Below are positions 47,685 to 58,134 of a stretch of 64,000 bases of DNA, piece by piece; positions within the stretch are counted from its first letter, which is position 1, and each line of letters starts with the position of its first letter. The stretch is taken from positions 310,001 through 374,000 of the forward strand of contig NZ_VTEV01000001.1 of NCBI RefSeq assembly GCF_008180725.1. The letters run 5' to 3'. The notes below the pieces were generated by a model, which saw nothing but the letters and a program-made list of their open reading frames with translations, was not told the origin of the DNA and made no database searches. A program made the position numbers and the translations under genes. This DNA is from Sutcliffiella horikoshii. GTDB lineage: Bacteria; Bacillota; Bacilli; Bacillales; Bacillaceae_I.

Positions 47685-50372
47685 TTATACCATATTCTTT
47701 TTTGCTTTTCCTGTGAAAAGAGTACCCACTAACAAAAAGGTCGGTAACGATGCCATCCCCATAATCAATAACCACTCTTTAGGTGCCAGTGCCACTGTAT
47801 GGAAAATACCTTGTAAAGGTGGATAGTAGATAACGATAAGCATCAAGACAATACTAGAAATTACTGCTCCGACAAGGTACATGTTCTGAAACGGGTTTCG
47901 ATGGAAAATAGATCTATCACTTCGGCAATCAAACACATGGATCAGTTGAGCCATGACAAGGGTTGCAAATGCGACGGTTTGTGCATAAATGAGATTATCT
48001 GGATGTTGTTTGTACACAATCATAAATGCAAGCAAGGTGGCAAGTCCAATTAAAAAGCCACGCGATACTATTTTCCACCAAAGACCTCTGGCAAAAACGC
48101 CTTCCCTTGGATGCCTTGGTTTACGCTTCATGACGTCCCCTTCTGCCTGATCAAGGCCAAGCGCCATTGCAGGCAAACCGTCTGTTACAAGGTTCACCCA
48201 CAAAATCTGGATTGGAACAAGCGGTAACGGCAACGCCAATAACATCGCAAACAGCATGACAAGTATTTCCCCGACATTTGAAGCCAACAAATATCGGATG
48301 AACTTCCTGATGTTCTCATAAATGTTTCGGCCTTCTTTTATAGCAGATTTTATAGTGGCAAAATTGTCATCCAATAGGACTAGGGAGCTTGCTTCCTTCG
48401 CAACATCCGTACCGGTAATACCCATCGCAATTCCAATGTCAGAGGCTTTTATCGCTGGAGCATCATTTACTCCATCTCCTGTCATGGCGACAATATGTCC
48501 CTTTTTCTGAAGAGCTTTTACAATGGATAGTTTATGCTGTGGGGACACTCTGGCAAACACATACACATCATCCACGATGTCTTCTAATTCTTCCTGGCTC
48601 ATCTTCTGAAGAGTTTTTCCTTCTAGTACCTTTCCACCCATGGGAAGAATGCCAATTTCAGCTGCAATCGCTTTTGCTGTGACGATGTGATCACCTGTGA
48701 TCATCACTGTCCTGATTCCTGCTTCTTTACATTCACGAACAGCCTGTTTTACTTCTGGGCGAGGAGGATCAATCATCCCTTGCAGTCCGATAAAGACAAG
48801 ATCTTTTTCTATCTCTCTTTCATGCATGCCATCATGAAAATTAGAAATTGGCTTGAAGGCCACCGCAATATTCCTTAGTGCCTGTGATGCCAGTTTATGA
48901 ACCATATCTTTTACAATCTCTTCGTATTTGGATGAAAACAGTTCCCGCTTTCCTTCCCATAATAACGAATCACTTACGTTGGTTATCACATCCGGTGCAC
49001 CCTTTGTGATGACAAACAGCTTTCCTTGCTTATCTTTTACTACAACACTCATCATCTTTCGTTCTGAGTCAAACGGATATTCTTTTACTAGCTGGAATTC
49101 AGTTAGTAAACCTTCACGAGTAAAACCTGCTTTCATGGCTGCAACCGCAAGGGCTCCTTCCGTTGGGTCCCCATCAAGAATATATTGGTTTTTTTTCTGG
49201 ATTATACTAGCGTGATTACATAACAGACCGAATGTCAGCAGTTGATGTAGTGATTTATTCTTACTTGCGCTATCTGCACCATCTGTTAGGAATTCCCCTT
49301 TTGGTTCATAGCCATTGCCCGTTACATTCCAAGTGGTCCCACCAGACCACACATGGGTCACGGTCATTTTGTTCTGAGTTAGTGTCCCTGTCTTGTCAGA
49401 ACAAATGACAGAAGCACAACCGAGCGTTTCAACAGCAGGTAGCTTTCTGACAATCGATTTCTTTTTGATCATGCGCTGAACGCCAAGTGAAAGGGCTACG
49501 GTTACAATTGCCGGCAAGCCTTCCGGAATGGCTGCAACCGCTAAAGAGACACCAGCCAAAAACATTTCATACAGACTATGGCCTTGAAGAACACCCACCA
49601 AGACTACAAGCATTGTTAGTATTAAAGCAACCGTAATTAAAATCTTTCCAAGCTGCTCCAGTTTACGTTGCAGTGGTGTAATGGTTGTCTCTGCAGTCTG
49701 TAATAGGTCCGCGATTTGTCCCATGGCAGTATTCATACCTGTAGCAACTACGACACCAACACCCGTTCCACGAGTTACAAGTGTCCCCATAAAGGCCATG
49801 TTTTCCTGATCACCAATGGAGATGTCTGAGCCGTGCACAGGTTTATCACTTTTGACCGAAGGCACTGATTCCCCCGTCAATGCTGACTCCTCAATCTCTA
49901 ATGAACTGGCCTGTACAATTCGAAGGTCTGCCCCGATACGGTCTCCGCTTCCGAATTTGATAATATCCCCTACCACTATTTCTCTTGAGGCCACTTTCCG
50001 CCATTCTTTTTCTCTAAGCACGGTTACTTGTGGTGCCGAGAGCTCTTTTAATGCCTGCAAGGACTTTTCTGCTTTTCGCTCCTGAAAAAAGCCTAAAAAT
50101 GCATTGATGATCACAATGGCAATGATGGCAACTGCATCGATGTATTCCCCAAGCAAACCTGAGATCAATGTTGCAGCAAGCAACACCACTACCATGAAAT
50201 CTTTGAACTGCTCTAAAAACACTAAAAAGGCGTTCGGTCTCTCCGCCTCTTGAAGTTCATTCGTCCCGTACTGCAACAGACGATTTTTTGCTTCTGATTC
50301 ACTTAATCCAGCTTCTAAATCGGAATTGATCTGTTCTTCGACTTCTTCTGCTCTCATTTCATGCCATTTCAT
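47685..50372 (-). CDS. yloB: calcium-transporting P-type ATPase (YloB)
   Basis: SERCA-like pump. The protein is 895 aa: an N-terminal cytoplasmic part, ten predicted membrane segments, the TGES loop (ALTGESVPS), the phosphorylation site DKTGTLTQNKMTV, KGAPDV, and the hinge MTGDGVNDAPAIKASDIGIAMG. In membrane helix 4, VAAIPEGLPA matches Ca2+-site residues of this family. The ATG at 50372 follows GAGGTGG. It is divergent from rqcH. The B. subtilis homologue is made in sporulation and affects spore germination. Confidence 0.94.
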   Translation of the reverse strand: MKWHEMRAEEVEEQINSDLEAGLSESEAKNRLLQYGTNELQEAERPNAFLVFLEQFKDFMVVVLLAATLISGLLGEYIDAVAIIAIVIINAFLGFFQERKAEKSLQALKELSAPQVTVLREKEWRKVASREIVVGDIIKFGSGDRIGADLRIVQASSLEIEESALTGESVPSVKSDKPVHGSDISIGDQENMAFMGTLVTRGTGVGVVVATGMNTAMGQIADLLQTAETTITPLQRKLEQLGKILITVALILTMLVVLVGVLQGHSLYEMFLAGVSLAVAAIPEGLPAIVTVALSLGVQRMIKKKSIVRKLPAVETLGCASVICSDKTGTLTQNKMTVTHVWSGGTTWNVTGNGYEPKGEFLTDGADSASKNKSLHQLLTFGLLCNHASIIQKKNQYILDGDPTEGALAVAAMKAGFTREGLLTEFQLVKEYPFDSERKMMSVVVKDKQGKLFVITKGAPDVITNVSDSLLWEGKRELFSSKYEEIVKDMVHKLASQALRNIAVAFKPISNFHDGMHEREIEKDLVFIGLQGMIDPPRPEVKQAVRECKEAGIRTVMITGDHIVTAKAIAAEIGILPMGGKVLEGKTLQKMSQEELEDIVDDVYVFARVSPQHKLSIVKALQKKGHIVAMTGDGVNDAPAIKASDIGIAMGITGTDVAKEASSLVLLDDNFATIKSAIKEGRNIYENIRKFIRYLLASNVGEILVMLFAMLLALPLPLVPIQILWVNLVTDGLPAMALGLDQAEGDVMKRKPRHPREGVFARGLWWKIVSRGFLIGLATLLAFMIVYKQHPDNLIYAQTVAFATLVMAQLIHVFDCRSDRSIFHRNPFQNMYLVGAVISSIVLMLIVIYYPPLQGIFHTVALAPKEWLLIMGMASLPTFLLVGTLFTGKAKKNMV

Positions 50373-50531
50373 CTGTTCCACCTCACAACCTTTGCACAAA
50401 ATCTATCTAACAAAGTCTATTCGGACTCGTCCAAAAAAATGATATACTTTTTGGGTGTTATCAAGATTGTTAAGATATAATGATAAAAGAGAAATCTTTT
50501 AGGTTTAGAACAAGAAGGGAAGTTTACATAT

Positions 50532-52235
50532 ATGAGTTTCGACGGTATTTTTACATACGCCATGACTGCAGAGTTGAAGGATAAGCTAGAAAGCGGGAGA
50601 ATTACAAAGATTTATCAGCCCTATAAAAATGAGCTTATCTTAACCATCCGCTCCGGAAGAACCAATCATAAGCTACTGATCAGTGCGCATCCTAGCTATG
50701 CAAGAATGCACCTGACAGAAGAATCCTATGAAAATCCATCTGAGCCGCCGATGTTTTGCATGTTGCTAAGAAAGCATTTAGAAGGCTCTATCATTACACA
50801 AATTCACCAAATTGATATGGACCGTATCATCGTCTTTGATGTAAAAGCACGAAATGAAATTGGGGATGTTTCTTACAAGCAACTAATAGTAGAAATTATG
50901 GGACGTCATTCCAACATCATCTTTGTGGATAAAGAAAAACAGATGATTTTGGATAGCATCAAACATGTACCGATGGCACAAAACAGACACCGCAGCCTGA
51001 CACCGGGTCAGACCTATGTGCTGCCTCCATCACAAGACAAACTTAATCCACTCGAAGCTACCGAAGAAACGGTTCAAAGAAAACTTGATTTTATTGGAGG
51101 TAGGCTCGATAAGCAGCTAGTAAATACATTTGCAGGGGTTTCCCCTATTTTCGCAAAAGAAACTGTTCACAGGGCCGGCCTTGTCAATAGGGACACGCTT
51201 CCGAAGAGCTTTATGGCGTTAGTGGAAAAAATAAAGGCTGGGGACCTCTCCCCTCAAATCATTACGGATGGTAACAAAGAGGTTTTTTACTTACTTGATT
51301 TGGAACACATTAAAGGAGAAAGCAAATACTTCTCCACACTGAGCGAAACGCTTGATCGCTTCTACTTCGGTAAAGCATCGAGAGATAGAGTCAAACAGCA
51401 AGCAAATGATTTGGAACGATTTATTACAAATGAAATTCAAAAAAATGAAAAGAAAATTGTGAAGCTAGAGAAAACTCTTGATGACGCAAGAGACGCGGAA
51501 AAATATCAATTATATGGCGAACTTTTGACCGCCAACCTATATCAGATTTCAAGAGGAGATACAGAAGTAACTGTCGTGAATTATTACGATGAGAACGCCG
51601 GAACCATCACCATCGCATTGGACCCGCAGCGTTCCCCATCAAGCAATGCACAGCGCTACTTTAGCAAATATCAAAAAGCTAAAAACTCATTAGCTATCGT
51701 GCAGGAACAAATTGAGAAGGCAAAGGCCGAAATTCAGTATTTTGATATGCTAAACCAACAAGTGGAAACCGCCTCTCCAAAAGATATCCAAGAAATCCGT
51801 GAGGAACTGATGGAAGAAGGCTATTTGCGTATGAAGCAAAAGCGTAAAAAAGTTAAACCGCAAAAGCCTGTACTAGAAACCTACCTAGCTACCGACGGCA
51901 CAGAAATTCTTGTCGGGAAGAACAACAAACAAAACGATCATCTGACCAACCGGGTTGCACGACGTGACGATATATGGCTGCATACAAAGGACATCCCTGG
52001 GTCTCATGTTGTCATTAGAAGTGATGAGCCAACTGAAGATACCATCAAAGAAGCAGCTACCATTGCAGCATACTTCAGTAAAGCGCGCCATTCCGGTTCC
52101 GTTCCTGTTGATTTCACTAAAGTGAGACATGTGAAAAAACCGTCCGGCTCCAAACCGGGATTTGTCATATACGAACAACAACAGACCATTTATGTGACTC
52201 CTGATGAGGAAATGATTATTGGGTTGAGGAAATAA
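50532..52235 (+). CDS. rqcH: ribosome quality control protein RqcH (NFACT family, YloA)
   Basis: Binds 50S subunits obstructed by peptidyl-tRNA and adds C-terminal alanine tails that mark the stalled chain for degradation. The protein is 567 aa: NFACT-N ([19 protein letters not shown], with the conserved DR in KMDRI-like QIDMDRIIV), a coiled-coil middle (approximately 275-420) and NFACT-R with [17 protein letters not shown]. The ATG at 50532 follows GAAGGGAAG. It was formerly annotated as a fibronectin-binding protein. Confidence 0.96.
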   Translation: MSFDGIFTYAMTAELKDKLESGRITKIYQPYKNELILTIRSGRTNHKLLISAHPSYARMHLTEESYENPSEPPMFCMLLRKHLEGSIITQIHQIDMDRIIVFDVKARNEIGDVSYKQLIVEIMGRHSNIIFVDKEKQMILDSIKHVPMAQNRHRSLTPGQTYVLPPSQDKLNPLEATEETVQRKLDFIGGRLDKQLVNTFAGVSPIFAKETVHRAGLVNRDTLPKSFMALVEKIKAGDLSPQIITDGNKEVFYLLDLEHIKGESKYFSTLSETLDRFYFGKASRDRVKQQANDLERFITNEIQKNEKKIVKLEKTLDDARDAEKYQLYGELLTANLYQISRGDTEVTVVNYYDENAGTITIALDPQRSPSSNAQRYFSKYQKAKNSLAIVQEQIEKAKAEIQYFDMLNQQVETASPKDIQEIREELMEEGYLRMKQKRKKVKPQKPVLETYLATDGTEILVGKNNKQNDHLTNRVARRDDIWLHTKDIPGSHVVIRSDEPTEDTIKEAATIAAYFSKARHSGSVPVDFTKVRHVKKPSGSKPGFVIYEQQQTIYVTPDEEMIIGLRK

Positions 52236-52240
52236 GGAAG

Positions 52241-52492
52241 AGCACCTGTATTAATTTTAGGCCACTGAAAAAGTCTTTCAATTTAGATATTGTATAGACA
52301 CCGCTGAGGATTTCCGCAAATGGCTCCGCTTTCCTAGGGGCGCTGCTGGAGCCTCCTCGGCTTCGCCTGTGGGGTCTCCACCTAGCCCTATCTCCCTCAG
52401 GAGTCTTCGCCTTTTGCTCCAATCCTCAGCTCGAAACTACAAAATACTATATAATACCAGTTTTACAGTGGCCTCATTAATTTGCAGGTGCT
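52241..52492. repeat. 27-bp inverted repeat enclosing repeat copy 6
   Basis: The segment 52241-52267 (AGCACCTG...GGCCACTG) and 52466-52492 (CAGTGGCC...CAGGTGCT) are inverted repeats: perfect in two 8-bp blocks with an 11-bp AT-rich middle that is less conserved. The right end continues into TTTTC. It begins 5 bases past the rqcH stop, so it looks like the rqcH terminator hairpin with about 200 bp inside the loop. Confidence 0.8.
52303..52430. repeat. 128-bp palindromic repeat, copy 6 (after rqcH)
   Basis: Same family and orientation as 9821-9947: TTTCCGCAAATGGC, GGCTCCGCTTTCCTAGGGGCG, GAGCCTCCTCGG, GGGTCTCCACC, AGGAGTCTTCGCC and GCTCCAATC. Its ends GCTGAGGATT and AATCCTCAGC differ from the other copies on both sides yet are exact reverse complements. 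Confidence 0.85.
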
Positions 52493-52631
52493 TTTCTGTC
52501 AAATTATTTAAATATAATCACAATTTAGGTTTATTTTTACAAAAAGAAGGGTAATTATTTGCTTCCTTATAAAAACCATGTTTAAATGGAAAAATAGTTT
52601 TAAATGTTTTTTTCAAATGGAGGGTAACAAC

Positions 52632-53390
52632 ATGAAAAACAAATTAACGATTTTTCTAGTAGCAATGTTAACAGCTGTTCTATTAGCTGCATGTGGTTCT
52701 GATGGAAACAATGCTTCTAAAGAAGCCAATGAAAACAAAGAAGCTCAAGAAGGACAAGAACAGCAAACCCCTGAAGTCGAAAAAGTAGATCCTGAAAAAG
52801 TTGTCGCAAAAGTCAACGGACAGGAAATTAAAGGCCAGGAATATAATGAAATGCTTCAACAAACTCAAATGATGATGATGCAATTCGGTCAAGGCGGAGA
52901 CGCTAAGGCAATGAAGGACCAAACATTAAACGCATTGATTGATCAAAAAATCCTTTCTCAAGAAGTGGAAAGCAAAGGCTATAAAACAAGTGAAAAAGAA
53001 ATTGAAGACTACATCAACGATATTAAAGCAAACTACGAAAGTGAAGAAAAATTCGAAGAGGCTCTTGAAGCAAGCCCTCTGACTATGGAAACTTTGAAGG
53101 CGCAAATTTCTGAAGAATTGGCACTTCAAAAGTACATGGAAAAAGAATTCCCTGAAACAAAAGTAACGGACGAGCAGATCAAAGAATACTACAACCAAGC
53201 AAAAGAGCAAAGCGAAGCTCAACAAGCGGAAGCTCCTGAAGGGGAAGAAGCACCAGAAAACAAATTCCCGGAACTTGCGGAAGTGGAAGACCAAATCCGC
53301 GGTCAACTTGAACAAGAAGAAACACAAAAGAAACTTCAAACTCTTGTTGAAGATCTGAAGAAAGACAGCAAAATTGAAAAATTAATCTAA
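52632..53390 (+). CDS. SurA N-terminal-domain lipoprotein, PrsA-like but without PPIase domain
   Basis: A 252-aa lipoprotein: signal peptide MKNKLTIFLVAMLTAVLLAA with lipobox cysteine at 21, a charged Asn/Glu/Gln linker (22-55), then a SurA-N-like helical fold (KVNGQEIKGQEYNEMLQQ, LIDQKILSQEVESKGYKTS) through to the end. The parvulin domain of PrsA is not there; residues 190-215 form only a short acidic linker. A chaperone role at the outer membrane face is inferred. ATGGAGGG precedes the ATG at 52632; the frame opens 18 codons earlier without support. Confidence 0.85.
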   Translation: MKNKLTIFLVAMLTAVLLAACGSDGNNASKEANENKEAQEGQEQQTPEVEKVDPEKVVAKVNGQEIKGQEYNEMLQQTQMMMMQFGQGGDAKAMKDQTLNALIDQKILSQEVESKGYKTSEKEIEDYINDIKANYESEEKFEEALEASPLTMETLKAQISEELALQKYMEKEFPETKVTDEQIKEYYNQAKEQSEAQQAEAPEGEEAPENKFPELAEVEDQIRGQLEQEETQKKLQTLVEDLKKDSKIEKLI

Positions 53391-54419
53391 TATGATGAAG
53401 TTAACGAACGCACCCTGTGATATGGGTGCGTTTTGTTGTATTTGGAGACTTTTTAAACAGTATCTAGAGTTGTAAGTAGTTCCGATTCTCTTAAGTGATA
53501 ACTCTTTTATCATTTTTCTAGCACTACGTACATTATTTATGTGTAAAATTTCACACACCTTACTAATTGAAATGGATGGGCCAAATAAAAGAGAATAGTC
53601 AATCAGGGTTTGAATGTGAGCTTTCTTTGATTGGTGTTTGCAATAAGGGCAGCTCCATTTTCTTGGGTGCTTCTCCATAGCCAGTTTGTTGCAATCAGGG
53701 CAAGCAACTCCTGTCAATATATCTGTAGGATCTATATTGTTATCTTTTAGGATATTTACGTTTTTGGGAGCATGGTTGTTGGTTATTAGTACGGAAATTT
53801 TATGTAGGGAATATATGGTGGAGCGGGCTGACTGCTGGTTTGCTAGAATGTCGTTGATTTTAAATGGCAGTGCAGGGCTTCTCACCACGAATTCTTGTAC
53901 TAGAGTAGGGTTGGAAAGTGCTTTTACAATAGCGTTTTGGTTTGTCACAACTACAAAACAATAACCTGGGAACCCTTCTATGCCGTGGTTGGTTAACCAC
54001 CGCTTAAATTGATTATATTGCATTTTCACTTGGAGGATCGGATCTTGTCTGGAAATTTCATGGATTATATCCTCTTTTTTAGTCTGAATAAGTTGTTGGT
54101 AATCAGGATCAAAAAGAAGTGTCCCGGTTAGGTGTTTGGTTTCTAAGAGGATAAAGAATGAAGGGAAAAGTAGAAGAGTATCCATTTGGAAGTGATGGTT
54201 ATTCAGGAGTAGTCTTGCCCCTTTAACTACAATACAATCCTGAATTCCACTTAATTGCGCTAAATAATAATCTATGGAGTTTTCGCCAAAATCTCCAGAA
54301 CGTCTTTTGCCTAATTCACTCTCAATCTGTGGGTATTTTTCATGTTGAGGTGGCAGTCTTCTATGTAAGGCATCAAGTTTGCACTGCATGATTGAACGAC
54401 GATATGTTTGTTTATTCAA
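53382..54419 (-). CDS. NERD (nuclease-related) domain protein with zinc ribbon
   Basis: A 345-aa protein. Residues about 38-150 look like a NERD domain: E46 (GDFGEN), D80 (FQMDTLLL) and E93-x-K95 (LLETKHLTG) form the PD-(D/E)XK-like set. A four-cysteine ribbon follows (C240, C243, C257, C260), then a C-terminal part with a possible helix-turn-helix (SISKVCEILHINNVRSARKMIKEL). The start is a TTG at 54419 with AAAGGTG before it. It converges on and overlaps the lipoprotein gene by 9 bases. Nuclease activity is inferred from the fold only. Confidence 0.82.
   Translation of the reverse strand: MNKQTYRRSIMQCKLDALHRRLPPQHEKYPQIESELGKRRSGDFGENSIDYYLAQLSGIQDCIVVKGARLLLNNHHFQMDTLLLFPSFFILLETKHLTGTLLFDPDYQQLIQTKKEDIIHEISRQDPILQVKMQYNQFKRWLTNHGIEGFPGYCFVVVTNQNAIVKALSNPTLVQEFVVRSPALPFKINDILANQQSARSTIYSLHKISVLITNNHAPKNVNILKDNNIDPTDILTGVACPDCNKLAMEKHPRKWSCPYCKHQSKKAHIQTLIDYSLLFGPSISISKVCEILHINNVRSARKMIKELSLKRIGTTYNSRYCLKSLQIQQNAPISQGAFVNFIILD
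53407..53438 (+). terminator. terminator of the lipoprotein gene, inside the NERD gene end
   Basis: AACGCACCC pairs with GGGTGCGTT around an 8-nt loop and ends TTTTGTTG on the plus strand. It lies within the last 20 codons of the convergent NERD gene. On the minus strand no good T-tract follows. Confidence 0.8.
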
Positions 54420-54555
54420 TTTTTCACACCTTTCTCACAGTAGTTCAGTTACATATTTCGACATTTTTTGATGAGGTTCCTGCTTTACATAAGGAATTTT
54501 GTTTTATTTTTTGGAATTAATATTTAGGTTATTGGATTTATTGAACAGATATGGG

Positions 54556-54974
54556 GTCTACCGGGGTTCACTTTGGGGTTCTACCGTTAAAATTGGACCT
54601 TCTACTACTTTTAGTGCAACCTTGTACATTTCCCAGCCGTACTTCTACATCTAAACTCTCATATTCTACATTTTTGCTTTTCAGCTACTAATTTTTAAAA
54701 GTAGGTAATCTTCTAGCTTATTGATGACTTCGATCAGCCTGAGGCATTTCAGATAATTTTGTGGCGCCTCTCGCCAGGAACAACAGGGATTCCCATGCTT
54801 CCGCTCCCCTTCAATCCACCTTCTACCGTTAATTCAAAACCTTCTACCACTTTTCCTTCGACCTTCTACATTTCCCGGATTCGCTTGTACATTTCCCAGC
54901 CGTATTTCTACCTCTAAACTCTCATATTCTACAATTTTCCATTTCAGCTACCTAATCTTAAAATAGGTAGCTGT
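54556..54974. repeat. array B: duplicated array of TCTAC boxes at 21-bp spacing
   Basis: First half: cores (TCTAC, one TGTAC, last GCTAC) start at 54557, 54580, 54601, 54623, 54644, 54665, 54684. Second half: 54822, 54843, 54865, 54886, 54907, 54928, 54947. Unit lengths in the second half are 21, 22, 21, 21, 21, 19; the first half shows 21, 22, 21, 21, 19 after its first unit. The second half has one unit more (54865). It fills most of the 674-base gap between the NERD gene and pyrE. The piece between halves (about 54707-54821) shows nothing I can name. Confidence 0.85.
54945..54973 (+). terminator. perfect 10-bp hairpin closing array B
   Basis: CAGCTACCTA and TAGGTAGCTG are exact inverted repeats around 9 bases, followed on the plus strand by TTAATCTTTTCTTTTC. 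It could be an intrinsic terminator for plus-strand transcription of the array. The first half ends in a weaker version (TACTAATT/AAAAGTA near 54686). Confidence 0.5.
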
Positions 54975-55043
54975 TAATCTTTTCTTTTCTCCACTCATCC
55001 AAATAAACCGATGCCTCTTCCATTTCAAAGCTATCCGCACACA

Positions 55044-55082
55044 CAAAAAATCCCCCAGACCACCAACAGTCCAAGGGATTCC
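55044..55082 (-). terminator. intrinsic terminator of the pyr operon
   Basis: AATCCCTTGGAC pairs with GTCTGGGGGATT (with G-U pairs) around an 8-nt loop and is followed on the minus strand by TTTTTGTG, 11 bases past the pyrE stop. Confidence 0.85.
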
Positions 55083-55093
55083 CCAAAAAATCT

Positions 55094-55734
55094 TTAGAAC
55101 TCCATCCAAGTCTCACTAGTCGGGTTCTCCACCCACTTTGAAAGCTTCTTGCGATCACCTTCTGCAATGTAGTTCTTCTCGATTGCCACATCTATCAATG
55201 TTTGATAATCACAAAGTGCATGCGCTATAATCTCGTAATTAGACAAATTATCATCTGCAACTTCCAGACCGTATGTAAAAATTGCTACTACACCTAGTAC
55301 TTCACACCCAGCTTCTCTCAGCGCCTGAACTGCCGCGATTGCACTCCCGCCTGTGGAAATTAAATCCTCCACGACAACTACCTTCTGTCCAGCTTCCACA
55401 CGTCCTTCAATCTGATTGCCTTTTCCATGCGCTTTTGCCTTGCTTCGAACATAGCACATAGGCAAGTTCAGTTCATTGCTCACTAATGCAGCATGCGGAA
55501 TGCCCGCTGTCGCTGTACCGGCTACCACCTGCACATCTGGAAACTTTGAAACAATCAAACGTGACAAAGATTCAGATATGTTTTTCCTAACCTGTGGATA
55601 AGAAATGGTTAAACGGTTGTCACAATAAATGGGTGATTTAATTCCTGAAGACCATGTAAACGGATCGTTCGGTTGAAAAAATACTGCTTTAATTTCCAAT
55701 AAGTCTTCTGCCACTGTTCTGTTCATAAGCTCGT

Positions 55735-55738
<4 letters not shown>
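55094..55738 (-). CDS. pyrE: orotate phosphoribosyltransferase
   Basis: Joins orotate to PRPP, giving OMP. The protein is 214 aa: [16 protein letters not shown] and the PRPP loop [14 protein letters not shown]. The ATG at 55738 overlaps the pyrF stop (ATGA), which fixes the start; an ATG four codons later is an alternative. Last gene of the pyr operon. Confidence 0.96.

Positions 55739-58133
<2,395 letters not shown>

Positions 58134-58134
<1 letters not shown>

Noticed and set aside
53382-54419. The NERD gene as a complete anti-phage defence system
   Set aside because: A single NERD-domain protein without partner genes known from defence islands is not enough to make that claim.
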